From assembly GCF_038502225.1 (NCBI RefSeq), contig NC_091369.1, forward strand, positions 262,001 through 326,000: a DNA stretch of 64,000 nucleotides. Direction: 5' to 3'. Below are positions 43,441 through 54,284 of the stretch, one piece after another (the first letter of the stretch is position 1; each line of letters begins with the position of its first letter). Made by a program: the position numbers and the translations under genes. The notes under the pieces are model-generated. The model saw nothing but the letters and a program-made list of their open reading frames with translations. It made no database searches and was not told the origin of the DNA. The DNA is from Cherax quadricarinatus (Eukaryota; Arthropoda; Malacostraca; Decapoda; Parastacidae).

Positions 43441-43599
43441 AAAATGGTTTAAGTTATGGCTCTCGTGTTTTGAACCACAACAGAGCGAAACGTTTTTTCA
43501 GTAAAAGCTTGTATTCTTTTTTAAGTTAATTTCTTTACGAGATGTCCTGTGTTAATTTCTTAACGATTCATATCAACTTACAAGTACTATTTTCTGTAA

Positions 43600-43735
43600 A
43601 GAATGATAAGTCACAGTATCGTAACTGGAACACTACACAACCCGCACAACACGTTTCGGTCCAACTTGGACCATTAACTAGTCACACCGAAACGTCGTCA
43701 TAAGCTTCTTTCTCCTATGTTCGACTTGTGTGCTA
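43600..43735. mobile_element. Hammerhead-like element, family D, inverted pair
   Basis: Minus half: CACAGTATCGTAACTGGAAC, ACACGTTTCGGTCCAACTTG, GACCATTAACTAGTCAC. Plus half: CACCGAAACGTCGTCATAAG, TTCTTTCTCCTATGTTCG. The plus half has lost stem II. Confidence 0.65.
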
Positions 43736-43870
43736 TTTTGTGTTTGATCACATAAACCATATGAAAACGGCCATTTAATTGCATGTAAGCACCGCGATAC
43801 GCCAACAACGACGTTGCAATACGCCAACAGCGAGACGATCGAGCGTAAACATGCAACGTTGACATCTGTG
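43736..43870. other. Unique sequence with small repeats
   Basis: ACGCCAACAACGACGTTGCA and TACGCCAACAGCGAGACG are near direct repeats. No gene. Confidence 0.3.
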
Positions 43871-44040
43871 ATGAATGGTTTGAGAAACCGACAAGTTGAA
43901 GATTGAGACACTTATGCAGCATATGTGAATCTTTATTCAGGAAACGTTTCGCCACACAGTGGCTTCATCAGTCCAATACAAAGAGGAAGGCGTAAGGAGA
44001 GGAGGAGTATGAGGTAATCAGTCCCTCGGCACGATTGTCA
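43871..44040 (-). mobile_element. Hammerhead-like element, family A
   Basis: Sense: TTGGACTGATGAAGCCACTG, TGTGGCGAAACGTTTCCTGA, ATAAAGATTCAC. Stem II GCCAC/GTGGC perfect, palindrome ACGT intact. Ends with CTTCAACTTGTCGG then TTTCTCAAACC. Confidence 0.7.
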
Positions 44041-44159
44041 TTAGTGGTGTGAGAATGTGTTGCCGGCATGTGGTCACATGAGGATACACGAAGACCTAGA
44101 ATGTGCTGATGTTGGTGTTTTGTTTGTCAGTAAAGAAGACAAGTATCTCCTGCCACAGG

Positions 44160-44540
44160 TGTTTAAGTCAGAGAAGAGACAGAATGGAGAGTATCTTTAC
44201 CTGGTGTGGTAATAGAGTTGTGGATGAGTGGAACAAACTCCCGAGTACCGTCATACAAGCTAAAACGTTGTGACTCACGAAATCGTAATGACACGATTGC
44301 AAACAAACAAACGTTGTGTACTTTTAAAAATGGGTTGGATAAATGCATGAGTGGATGTGAGTTGGACCTGACTAGCTTGTGCTAGTAGGTCTGATGCCTA
44401 GCTCCTTCCTTAAGTGGATATGACCTGGACCTGACTAGGTTGGATCAGTGGTATAAGCCGGTAGGCGGCTTGGACCTGCCTTGCATGGGCCAGTAGGCCT
44501 GCTGCAGTGTTTCTTCTTTCTTATGTTCTTATGTTAGATC
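44160..44540 (+). pseudogene. CR1-like LINE 3' fragment with a SINE tail inside
   Basis: Plus frame with RVVDEWNKLPSTVIQAKTL, interrupted by 44271-44308, then TLKMGWINA-like sequence and the 3' UTR to TTCTTTCTTATGTTCTTATG. 5' truncated. Confidence 0.75.
44271..44308 (-). mobile_element. 38-bp S2 SINE tail with 8-bp target duplication
   Basis: Only the S2 3' end (TGACTCACGAAATCGTAATG on this strand) is present, flanked by AAACGTTG at 44263-44270 and 44309-44316. Extreme 5' truncation, as expected for target-primed reverse transcription. Confidence 0.8.
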
Positions 44541-44660
44541 AACCAGGTTGTGATGGATATGTGGGTTGGCGGACTTGGTTGAACAGGCAAGTACCAGACG
44601 AGGCTGGCCTATGGCCGGGCTCCGGGAGTCGTAAAACTCTCGAAACTTATCAAAGGTATG
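44541..44660 (+). repeat. LINE F1-like relic
   Basis: GATCAACCAGGTTGTGATGG, GGCTGGCCTATGGCCGGGC. Diverged. Confidence 0.4.
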
Positions 44661-44926
44661 TCAAGGGTAAAGGTAATCAGTAGATTAAGATGCGTGTTTG
44701 ACTGTAAGAAGGTCACCATCTTGCTGGGTTAATTGCAAGGCACAAGAAGGTTGTGCACCTTACCCGTGTTAGCTGTAATTCATTGCACCGAGGTTGTTGC
44801 AGAGGCAATACTGACTTTCACTCTTAACACAGAGTTGCTGTGAATAATTCTCCACGGAACAGTGGCTTCGGAAATCATGCGAAGGGGGGGGGGGGCACAT
44901 TTGGGAATCCGGCAACTCTGATTCCC

Positions 44927-44930
<4 letters not shown>
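44661..44930. other. Unique sequence, nothing recognised
   Basis: A G-run at 44884-44895; no gene. Confidence 0.3.

Positions 44931-44931
<1 letters not shown>

Positions 44932-44998
<67 letters not shown>
44932..44998. repeat. (CT)n microsatellite
   Basis: About 33 CT units. Confidence 0.95.
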
Positions 44999-44999
<1 letters not shown>

Positions 45000-45001
<2 letters not shown>

Positions 45002-45285
45002 TGGATAGTGGTTATGTTAGTAGTGGTATTAATGGAGTGACGGTGGGTACCGGAAGGACTATCAATGCATGATTCCCACAGTCTAGTTTACCTTGCTTGC
45101 CACACCGTTCACTTCCTCCTCTGTGCCAAGAAGAGTCCTACAAGGCTCTGTCTTTGGCCCCACACTGCTTCTGATATATGTAAACATCTAGTGGGTAGGT
45201 AATCAACTCCTTCATATCATTGCTTATAATGAAAAACGTATTAGGAGAATATAGATGAAAGAAACCTCGGAGTAATGTTAATAAA
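45000..45285. other. Unique sequence, faint LINE-like trace
   Basis: GTCCTACAAGGCTCTGTCTTTGG at 45134-45156 resembles the DNA behind the RT motif PQGSVLGP but with stops. Too short to classify. Confidence 0.3.
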
Positions 45286-45289
45286 GTAG

Positions 45290-45370
45290 GTTAGATAGGT
45301 ACATGTGTGAGTGTGGGTGGGTGTGAGTTAGACCTGCCTGGCATGAGCCAGTAAGCCTCTTCTCTGCGCA
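45290..45370 (+). repeat. CR1-like LINE 3'-UTR relic
   Basis: GTGTGGGTGGGTGTGAGTTA, GACCTGCCTGGCATGAGCCA. Confidence 0.5.
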
Positions 45371-45379
45371 TATGCTTAC

Positions 45380-45565
45380 TTTTAAGATTGATGAACTGAA
45401 CACATTATCTCCAAACTGGGGGACTGATTACCTCAAACTCATCTTCCACCGTTCTTCTCTGTATTGAACTGATGAAACCACTGGTTGGCGACACGTTTCC
45501 ACAGTAGATACTCAAGTATTGTACAAGTCTCATTCATTAACTTGTCGGGTTTCCAAGCCATTTAT
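45380..45565 (+). mobile_element. Hammerhead-like element, family A
   Basis: CTGGGGGACTGATTACCTCA, TTGAACTGATGAAACCACTG, GTTGGCGACACGTTTCC, AGATACTCAAGTATTG, ending TTGTCGGGTTTCCAAGCC. Core CTGATGA intact, but GAAA is mutated to GACA. Confidence 0.6.
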
Positions 45566-45699
45566 ATAATAATAGCAGTAGGCCTTCTGCAGTGCTGTTT
45601 CCTCCTCATGTTCATATTCAACAAAAACTCGCACTAACGAACGTTAGGATGACATTTCGTTCCATCCTGAACGGAATGTTTCTCCCCTAAGTGTGGTTT

Positions 45700-45740
45700 T
45701 TTTTGGTGGAATTGTTCCAGCTACGGTATTTTGTATTTTG
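45700..45740 (+). repeat. Family D terminus fragment
   Basis: GGAATTGTTCCAGCTACGGT, then ATTTTG, matching the family D end and the 35-bp satellite unit. Confidence 0.45.
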
Positions 45741-46630
45741 ATTTATTATTCGCAATGCTCTTATTGTCTTTTGTGGCATGCAAAGAGGACGTAACCTTTA
45801 TTCGGCGCATGTACACACCCTCATTGACAGGCTATCTCCCCCAACCAGCGAACCAGGGGCTAAGGGTTGACGATGGGACCCCGTCGTTCAATCAGTACCC
45901 AGGTTTCAGCCAATGAGAAGATGGTTTTGGCAATCACAGAGGTGATGTGGGTACCACTCACCTGTCTGCCCTTGTCATTCCCATTCTAGAGCTGGTTGAA
46001 GCACGGTCTGCTCTCTAGTGGCTTCTATTCTGCCTTGCTTACTGTGGAGTGCACTAATACCTATTGTTGTACATAGTGTATATAGTGTACATACTTCTGT
46101 TCTAAATTGGTGAAGGATAATACAAGTCAAAAGTTTTTCTGCAGTGTTTATTTTGCTCCCTTTACACCCAGGATAACAGGCCTTTGGGACTCCTGGGTTG
46201 TAATATCTTTTATGGACACTTAAGATACTAGAGGAGGAATGTGACAAAGTATACTAATAAATCAATGGATGGATGCTGGAATTGCAACATAAACGATTGC
46301 AAGGCGACTGGAACAGGAGCAACGTGAAATGGAGGCAACTCAATTGCAAAGGAAAATGTGCTCAGTGGTGAACATGGAAGTTAACACCTGACGTTATGGT
46401 ATAAGATCGGAGGAATGTACAAGGTTAACAGGTATAACAATACTCTCTTGTAGTTTGAGTTAGCACTTAGCTAGAACATCGTGTTATACTCACTTTATAA
46501 AGTTCTTAAGGATTATTTAGAAAGTTCAGAAGTTTACCACAGTGTTGGTGCCAAGAGTAAACATTGGGAACGACACTGAAAAAATTAAACATCCAAGAGC
46601 CAGTGGAGATATGATCACAGTATAAAAAAG
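45741..46630. other. No gene recognised
   Basis: About 0.9 kb. A plus segment at 45775-45915 (AAGAGGACGTAACCTTTATT, TCAATCAGTACCCAGG) has no recognisable domain. Possibly unique host sequence. Confidence 0.35.
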
Positions 46631-46632
46631 GC

Positions 46633-46633
46633 T

Positions 46634-46668
<35 letters not shown>
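46633..46668. repeat. (GA)n microsatellite
   Basis: About 17 GA units. Confidence 0.9.
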
Positions 46669-46669
<1 letters not shown>

Positions 46670-46751
46670 AGGTGGATGAATTTAGAAATACGAGGGAACA
46701 GAACGAGGGATACAAATGGAAACTAAGACTCAGCTGAAGTAGATGGATAAA

Positions 46752-47487
46752 AGAAAGAAATCTTTCATCGGACGAGTAGTGAGTGAGTAGCACCACAAGA
46801 GAGAAATCTTTCATCGGACGAGTAGTGAGTGAGTAGCACCACAAGAGAGAAATCTTTCATCGGACGAGTAGTGAGTGAGTAGCACCACAAGAGAGAAATC
46901 TTTCATCGGACGAGTAGTGAGTGAGTAGCACCACAAGAGAGAAATCTTTCATCGGACGAGTAGCGAGTGAGTAGCACCACAAGAGAGAAATCTTTCATCG
47001 GACGAGTAGTGAGTGAGTAGCACCACAAGAGAGAAATCTTTCATCGGACGAGTAGTGAGTGAGTAGCACCACAAGAGAGAAATCTTTCATCGGACGAGTA
47101 GCGAGTGAGTAGCACCACAAGAGAGAAATCTTTCATCGGACGAGTAGTGAGTGAGTAGCACCACAAGAGAGAAATCTTTCATCGGACGAGTAGTGAGTGA
47201 GTAGCACCACAAGAGAGAAATCTTTCATCGGACGAGTAGTGAGTGAGTAGCACCACAAGAGAGAAATCTTTCATCGGACGAGTAGTGAGTGAGTAGCACC
47301 ACAAGAGAGAAATCTTTCATCGGACGAGTAGTGAGTGAGTAGCACCACAAGAGAGAAATCTTTCATCGGACGAGTAGTGAGTGAGTAGCACCACAAGAGA
47401 GAAATCTTTCATCGGACGAGTAGCGAGTGAGTAGCACCACAAGAGAGAAATCTTTCATCGGACGAGTAGCGAGTGAGTAGCACCACA
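46752..47487. repeat. 46-bp satellite, 16 copies
   Basis: Units carry GAAATCTTTCATCGGACGAG, TAGTGAGTGAGTAGCACCAC and AAGA. Nearly identical; the only common variant is TAGCGAG for TAGTGAG. Confidence 0.97.
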
Positions 47488-47500
47488 AGAGACATTGTAA

Positions 47501-47837
47501 ACAATTAAATGGTATAAAATACCGACAGGTTGTTGGGTAAGACACATATGCAAGTTAGGTATCTTTATTTCGAAACGTTTCGCCTACACAGTAGGCTTCT
47601 TCAGTCGAGTACAGCAAAGTTGATAGATGCAGATGAGACTTGAAGACGATGTAATCAGTCCATCACCCTTGAAGTTTTGAGGTGGTCAGTCCCTCAGTCT
47701 GGAGAAGAGTATTGTTCCATAGTCTGGAACAATATGGAGTTGAAGTGACAGGATGGAGCCTTATATAGCGCCAGGAGGTGAGACGTAGGTCACTAGTAGA
47801 GGTAAGAATGTAGACGTTGAGAGGTTAGGTCCCTCTC
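47501..47837 (-). mobile_element. Hammerhead-like element, family A, 13-bp target duplication
   Basis: AGAGACATTGTAA flanks it at 47488-47500 and 47838-47850. Sense strand: CGACTGAAGAAGCCTACTGT, GTAGGCGAAACGTTTCG, AAATAAAGATACC, then TGTCGGTATTTTATACCATT. It starts with a 5' region (TCACTTCAACTCCATATTG) shared with the arms at 41030-41561. One unpaired copy, 337 bp. Confidence 0.9.
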
Positions 47838-47894
47838 AGAGACATTGTAAGCTGAATCTGAAGATTCGCCGGTAGATATAAAAATAGCAGTAGT

Positions 47895-48100
47895 CCATAA
47901 TTATTATTATATTTATTTGGAAGCGCTAAATCCGTAAGGGTCATCCAGCGCTTAGGCAGGGGTGGTAATTAGGTTTTGTCCAAGGAAGGGCAGCTGTAAT
48001 TACTTGGATCAAAAGGCCTTCGCCGGCGTCAGAATACTCATATAAGCAGACTGAGCTCAAGAGCTGGAGTTCGACCCTCCAGACACACCCTCGTTATATT
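47895..48100 (-). repeat. Dispersed repeat G
   Basis: ATTATTATATTTATTTGG, AGCGCTAAATCCGTAAGGGT, CATCCAGCGC, TTGGATCAAAAGGCCTTCGC. Same family as 37640 and 54525. Confidence 0.65.
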
Positions 48101-48145
48101 ATTAAAGTCATGGAGAAACGGTAAATCCGCAGGGGGTCCTTACAG

Positions 48146-48220
<75 letters not shown>

Positions 48221-48265
48221 CTACCCCAGCAATCACAGTTAGGTGAGCACACACACACACACACT
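48101..48265. repeat. Repeat G fragment, (CT)n, and family H tail with (CA)n
   Basis: ACGGTAAATCCGCAGGGGGT at 48118-48137, CT run 48151-48216, then CTCTACCCCAGCAATCACAG and (AC)n to 48264. Confidence 0.6.
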
Positions 48266-48477
48266 ACTTACAAAATACACAACAAATTACCTTCCTAAAG
48301 TGGACATAACTAATTCCTGATGCTCTTAACGACAAGCAGCCAAATTTGGCGGGTGGCTCAGCACGATATCCTTATTGTCAAGCTTGGCGGAGCCTCCAGG
48401 GAGTAGCTTTCCTGTGCACCACTGTCAACACAGCACCTCCTATTTTGTACAGCCAGTGTGGTGGGTTTTAATAGTCT
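48266..48477. other. Unique sequence, nothing recognised
   Basis: No supported gene. Confidence 0.3.
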
Positions 48478-48960
48478 GCTTGATCAGGCGCTCCCTAGGC
48501 AGGTTGAGCCACAGGCTTGGTGCTTGATCAGGCGCTCCCTAGGCAGGTCGAGCCACAGGCTTGGTGCTTGATCAGGCGCTCCCTAGGCAGGTCGAGCCAC
48601 AGGCTTGGTGTTTGATCAGGCGCTCCCTAGGCAGGTTGAGCCACAGGCTTGGTGCTTGATCAGGCGCTCCCTAGGCAGGTTGAGCCACAGGCTTGGTGCT
48701 TGATCAGGCGCTCCCTAGGCAGGTTGAGCCACAGGCTTGGTGCTTGATCAGGAGCTCCCTAGGCAGGTTGAGCCACAGGCTTGGTTCTTGATCAGGAGCT
48801 CCCTAGGCAGGTTGAGCCACAGGCTTGGTTCTTGATCAGGAGCTCCCTAGGCAGGTTGAGCCACAGGCTTGGTTTTTGATCAGGAGCTCCCTAGGCAGGT
48901 TGAGCCACAGGCTTGGTTCTTGATCAGGAGCTCCCTAGGCAGGTTGAGCCACGGGCTCGG
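48478..48960 (+). repeat. 44-bp satellite, 11 copies
   Basis: Units carry CTTGATCAGGCGCTCCCTAG, GCAGGTTGAGCCACAGGCTT and GGTG. The left block has GGCGCTCC and GCAGGTCG variants, the right block GGAGCTCC. The unit loosely resembles the F1 LINE 3' UTR (TTGATCAGGCCCTGATCC). Confidence 0.95.
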
Positions 48961-49014
48961 GGGAGCAGGCAGCACAACTTTTGTGGAAGCAGGTCAAACC
49001 ACAGGTATGCTACA

Positions 49015-49140
49015 GGTATTTGATTATTTGACTGAAGAAGTCTACTGTGTAGGCGAAACGTTTCATCAATTATGATACCCAACTGTTGCACTTGTGTCTT
49101 AATCTTCAACTTGTTGGTATTTTATACCATTTTCAACAGT
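49015..49140 (+). mobile_element. Hammerhead-like element, family A, 3' part
   Basis: TTTGACTGAAGAAGTCTACT, GTGTAGGCGAAACGTTTCAT, then ATGATACCCAACTG and TTGGTATTTTATACCATTTT. Stem II GTCTAC/GTAGGC pairs with one wobble; upstream part missing. Confidence 0.7.
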
Positions 49141-49189
49141 GCCAGAAGTATGTGTCATTAACGACGGGGTAAACATTGGTGGTGGATGT

Positions 49190-49781
49190 GTATGTGTTAT
49201 GTCAGGGTGTGTTAGGTAGTGTTATGTCAGGGTATGTTAGGTAGTGTGTTATGTCAGGGTGTGTTAGGTAATGTGTTGTGTCAGGGTGTGTTAGGTAGTG
49301 TGTTATGTCAGGGTATGTTAGGTAGTGTTATGTCAGGGTATGTTAGGTAGTGTGTTATGTCAGAGTGTGTTAGGTAGTGTGTTATGTCAGGGTGTGTCAG
49401 GTAGTGTGTTATGTCAGGTAGTGTGTTACGTCAGTGTGTGTTAGGTAGTGCGTTATGTCAGGGTGTGTTAAGCAGTGTGTTATGTCAGGGTGTGTTAGGT
49501 AGTGCGTCATGCCAGGGTGTGTTAGGTAGTGTGTTATGTCAGGGTGTGTTAAGCAGTGTGTTATGTCAGGGTGTGTTAGGTAGTGTGTCATGTCAGGGTG
49601 TATTAAGTAGTGTGTTATGTTAGGGTGTGTTAGGTAGTGTGTCATGTCAGGGTGTGTTAGGTAGTGTGTCATGTCAGGGTGTATTAAGTAGTGTGTCATG
49701 TCAGGGTGTGTTAGGTAGTGTGTCATGTCAGGGTGTATTAAGCAGTGTGTCATGTCAGGGTGTGTTAGGTAGTGTGTCATG
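49190..49781. repeat. 27-bp satellite, left part
   Basis: Repeats of GTCAGGGTGTGTTAGGTAGT with GTT/GTC and TTAAGCAG variants. Continues at 52605 after the inserted LTR element. Confidence 0.9.
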
Positions 49782-50100
49782 TGTAGACAGCCTGTACTGT
49801 CTGCACAGACAGCCCATGCTGTCTGCCAGCTTAGTTCATATTTCGCGCCACTCAGGTGCTGCCATCTATAGGCCTTGCCACTTCAGTATGCCCAGACTTG
49901 CCTCGCTCTCACTCACACAGCGGCCTGGCATCAACACACAAGTACTCCCAGCTCTCTCTCGTGGCATGGCCCTGCCCGGGCCATGGGCACAAACACACAA
50001 GCCTGTGTAACCCACCACTACTTAACAATAAACTAAGAAGCCTCCGAAGAAGTATATCATTTAACTACCCGCTCTACAGCTACCAAACAAGTCTATTATA
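49782..50100 (+). repeat. Left LTR
   Basis: Starts TGTAGACAGCCTGTACTG and ends GTCTATTATA. Differs from the right LTR only within the last ten bases. Contains AACAATAAACTAAGAAGCC, a likely polyadenylation signal. Confidence 0.9.
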
Positions 50101-50811
50101 AATGGTGACAGTGGTGCTCGCAGCAGTTGTGATTGCCTGGAGAGAGGGAGGAAGAGGTATGAAGTCATCTTCACTTCATCACCCTACACAAGAAGCATCC
50201 GTCTCTCAACGAGTTATCCTGATGTCGTGTCTGCACGTTTGAGCATCCAGACACAGGTACTAGCAGGATCCAGCCGAAATTTATCGAAATTCTCCGAGAA
50301 TTGAGAGTGGCGTCACAGTGACCCCACGCTACAGCGTCCCAGTGACTCCACGCTACAGTGTCCCACGCTGTTTCTCAAGTCACGTGTTCAGCGTCACTTG
50401 TATGTTGCTGTTGTTGTTCAGCTCAGCACAGCTGTTTCAGCAAGCCAGAGGTGAGTTTTGTGGTGATTTCTGCGTCCAGTGTGAGCTTCTCCACGTATTT
50501 GTGGGTGGGGGAGGAGAGGAGAGGAAGTGGCTGTTCCTCACCTTACTCACGCTCACCCGTCTACCATACACCACTCACCACTGCCCACTCCCTCTGCTGT
50601 GTTTTCTGCTGTTTTTCGTGTGAATTCATTGCCAGTGCTGTGTATCCGAGTGCCCGAGGCCACTCGGAGCTACGTGAATCACGACGTCACGTGGTTGTGG
50701 GCGATGTCACGTAGACCTACAAAGCCACGTGAGTTACCAGATGTCCCAGGCCTCATGCTGTGGTCTGCTGCCCGCATCACATCGACGCCACCCACGATGC
50801 TGCCCGACTTC

Positions 50812-51090
50812 ATGACGTCACGATGTCTGCTGACGTCACCTCACGATGTCTGCTGACGTACCTCGAGATGTCTGCTGACGTCACCTCACGATGTCTGCAC
50901 CTCGAGATGTCTGCTGACGTCACCTCACGATGTCTGCTGACGTCACCTCACGATGTCTGCCTGACGTCACCTCGAGATGCTGACGTCACACGATGTCTGC
51001 TGACGTCACGATGTCTGCTGACGTCACCTCACGATGTCTGCCTGACGTCACCTCGAGATGTCTGTTGACGTCACTGCTGCTGACGTCACC
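50812..51090 (+). promoter_or_regulatory. Tandem TGACGTCA (CRE-like) array
   Basis: About 12 copies of the palindrome TGACGTCA within roughly 280 bp, in repeats of GATGTCTGCTGACGTCACCT. TGACGTCA is the consensus site for CREB/ATF bZIP factors. It lies inside the LTR element; binding is unproven. Confidence 0.6.
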
Positions 51091-51129
51091 TTGCGACATC
51101 ACGCCTGACATCACATGATGTCACATCGA

Positions 51130-52285
51130 GTGTTCTAGTAATTATTTCAGTATTGTCGAGAAGATTGAGAGAAAATATATGTCGTGTGTTAATTAATTCC
51201 TCTCAGTCAGTGTTCTCACATTTTAGTATGTCTTAGTCAGTTTTATGCGCAGAAAAGCATCATTTGCTAGTTAAGCCATGTTGTACCGTATGTACAGCGG
51301 TGTGTTTTTAAAGTTCCGTGTGTCCAGTGAGGTCTGTGGTCAGACCCTTGAGTTGTACCACTAAGTCACCCGTGACCAGTGTGTTTGACAGCTGATTTCT
51401 CAGCCCTGAGCGTATGAGCCCCCTTGTACAGAAAGCTTTTATGCTCGTCGCTCGTGATGTTCTGTAGAATCGTACCTGCTACGATTCCCATCGAGATTTG
51501 TTTCACTTCACCTCCAGACCTTCAGAGTGCAGTTATATGTAGAGAAACAAGTCTGGGGACGCTTAGACTAACCTCTGCTATAACTCCAACTGTCGAGAGA
51601 TGATACTCGTCAAGCCGCAGCCAGGCCTGTCGGCAGGCGCTGTGTCAGCCTCGTGTCACAAGCTTCAGTGAGCAGCCTGCACAAAGAAGATGTCACTTTG
51701 ACTGCTAGCTCTCTCACTGCAGTCTGGTGTATGATGTTACGACTCCCAGATGTTTCGCCCAGTCGTCTCTGCCACGACTCGCTCCACAACTCGCTCCACG
51801 CTCGCCGGCAGTGATAGCCCAGCGACAGTACCAGTCGAGAAGTGTCCTCCTGAGTCGCTTGCCAGAAGTCCTGCCCAGTTGCCGAGTTTTGTCGACGCCT
51901 CACTCAAGGGCACCAGCATGTCGTGCCCCAGGTTGAGTGAAAACCTGCAGCGACTCCTACGATGTCTGCTTCACCGTTCCAGAGGAGACCGTACCCTGTT
52001 ACGTCACAGCTCAGCCGCAGCGATGTCTCCCGTGTTGCAGTATCTGTCCAGACGCAGGAAGGCGTGCAGTGATGCACTTCGATGCTCACTGCCTATGACC
52101 ACGATGTTTAGCACACCCCACATGTTTTTTCTTCCCTCCCTGTAGGAAGTTTTTTTTCCATGTCCATATGTATATATATGTTTTTATTTTGTGTTCTGTG
52201 CCCTGTTCCTACGAGAGAGAGACCGAGTTTCTTTTACTACCAGTATTGTCGCGTCGGGACGACGCGCGATAGGTGGCCGAGCGTA
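51130..52285 (+). other. LTR element interior without recognisable genes
   Basis: Short open frames (for example 51750-52145, serine/arginine-rich) show no gag or pol signature. Just before the right LTR is a hairpin CGCGTCGGGACGACGCG. Confidence 0.5.
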
Positions 52286-52604
52286 TGTAGACAGCCTGTA
52301 CTGTCTGCACAGACAGCCCATGCTGTCTGCCAGCTTAGTTCATATTTCGCGCCACTCAGGTGCTGCCATCTATAGGCCTTGCCACTTCAGTATGCCCAGA
52401 CTTGCCTCGCTCTCACTCACACAGCGGCCTGGCATCAACACACAAGTACTCCCAGCTCTCTCTCGTGGCATGGCCCTGCCCGGGCCATGGGCACAAACAC
52501 ACAAGCCTGTGTAACCCACCACTACTTAACAATAAACTAAGAAGCCTCCGAAGAAGTATATCATTTAACTACCCGCTCTACAGCTACCAAACAAGCCCTT
52601 TATA
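52286..52604 (+). repeat. Right LTR
   Basis: Identical to the left LTR over about 309 bp; ends GCCCTTTATA, followed by CATG. Confidence 0.9.
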
Positions 52605-52905
52605 CATGTTAGGGTGTATTAAGTAGTGTGTCATGTCAGGGTGTATTAAGTAGTGTGTCATGTCAGGGTGTGTTAGGTAGTGTGTCATGTCAGGGTGTAT
52701 TAAGCAGTGTGTCATGTCAGGGTGTGTTAGGTAGTGTGTCATGTCAGGGTGTATTAAGCAGTGTGTCATGTCAGGGTGTGTTAGGTAGTGTGTCATGTTA
52801 GGGTGTATTAAGTAGTGTGTCATGTTAGGGTGTGTTAGGTAGTGTGTCATGTCAGGGTGTGTTAGGTAGTGTGTCATGTTAGGGTGTGTTAAGTAGTGTT
52901 ATGTC
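52605..52905. repeat. 27-bp satellite, right part
   Basis: Continuation of the array at 49190: GTCAGGGTGTATTAAGTAGT and GTGTTAGGTAGTGTGTCAT. Confidence 0.9.
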
Positions 52906-52984
52906 AGCTACATGTCATAGTGGTATATCAGTGACACATTAGTTAGTGTCAGTTGCTGCTTGCTTGCTTGGAGTAATTCTGTCT

Positions 52985-53240
<256 letters not shown>

Positions 53241-53297
53241 CAGATTCGGGGTTCTTAACTTTATTTACAAGCTAAGAGCTGTTACGTACACCAGCTC

Positions 53298-53685
<388 letters not shown>

Positions 53686-53689
53686 AGTG

Positions 53690-53770
53690 CTATGTGCAAA
53701 AACACTCTTATGTATATATCAGGTCGTTTATTAAAGTAAACGTTTCGCCACGAGTGGCGAAACATCATGT
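53690..53770 (-). mobile_element. Hammerhead-like element, family E, 3' part
   Basis: Sense: GATGTTTCGCCACTCGTGGC, GAAACGTTTACTTTAATAAA, CGACCTGATATATACATAAG. Stem II GCCAC/GTGGC. Confidence 0.55.
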
Positions 53771-53935
53771 TATCCTCGTGATATTTTTGAAGTCTTCCAC
53801 CTCAGGTTCACACATGTCTTCACTTGATATGAATAACTCATCAGTTGTGATGGATCGTGGCCAGGAAACAACTACCTTCTGTTTCTCTTCTGTAATTCAT
53901 ATAGAATAGGGAAACCTCACACTGTGGGCGTAGGT
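53771..53935. other. Unique spacer
   Basis: Nothing recognised. Confidence 0.3.
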
Positions 53936-53939
53936 AGAT

Positions 53940-54070
53940 CTCTTGTACAAAATCGGGTAGCCGCACATTGTGGGCGCTTCCACCACCTGTTGTTCAAAAT
54001 CGGGTAGCCGCACATTGTGGGCGTTTCCACCACCTGTTGTTCAAAATCGGGTAGCCGCACAATGTGGATG
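53940..54070. repeat. About 47-bp direct repeat, 3 copies
   Basis: AAAATCGGGTAGCCGCACAT, TGTGGGCG(C/T)TTCCACCACC, TGTTGTTC. Confidence 0.85.
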
Positions 54071-54144
54071 TATCTAATGTAGATAAAAACGCTAACCCCT
54101 TCAGCTGATCATAAACAACGTGTCACTGTCTGTGTCGTAGTGTA

Positions 54145-54230
54145 TCCGCTACTTGAAGATTAAGACACTTGTGTAGCAGCCTACACTATAGGCTTCTTCA
54201 GTTAAATACAGATATTTTGCTGAGGTAGGT
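54145..54230 (-). mobile_element. Hammerhead-like element, family A relic
   Basis: CTTGAAGATTAAGACACTTG and CTATAGGCTTCTTCAGTTAA remain; the GAAACGTT core is deleted. Confidence 0.45.
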
Positions 54231-54284
54231 GTGTCATAGATAAGCTAAATGTGTGCACAAGTGTCCCATTTGTTTATACAGTGT

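Larger units (their letters stand above)
49782..52604 (+). mobile_element. Non-autonomous LTR retrotransposon (LARD/TRIM-like)
   Basis: Two 319-bp direct LTRs bound about 2.2 kb that encodes no gag, protease, RT or integrase motif in any frame. CATG is present at both edges (49778-49781 and 52605-52608), consistent with a 4-bp target duplication, and the surrounding sequence is the 27-bp satellite. The sequence after the left LTR (ATGGTGACAGTGG) could be a primer-binding site; no clear polypurine tract precedes the right LTR. It would need enzymes from a related, probably Gypsy-type, element; orientation is inferred. Confidence 0.85.

Noticed and set aside
45134..45156. A separate LINE at 45.1 kb
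   Set aside because: Only a faint match to the DNA behind an RT motif with stops nearby; too short to support.
50358..50714. Small open frames in the LTR interior as gag remnants
   Set aside because: No zinc knuckle, capsid-like or nucleocapsid motif; composition is explained by the CRE-like repeat and neighbouring unique sequence.
49782..52604. Endogenous virus or autonomous Gypsy element
   Set aside because: LTRs are clear but no gag, protease, RT, RNase H, integrase or envelope motif is visible in any frame.
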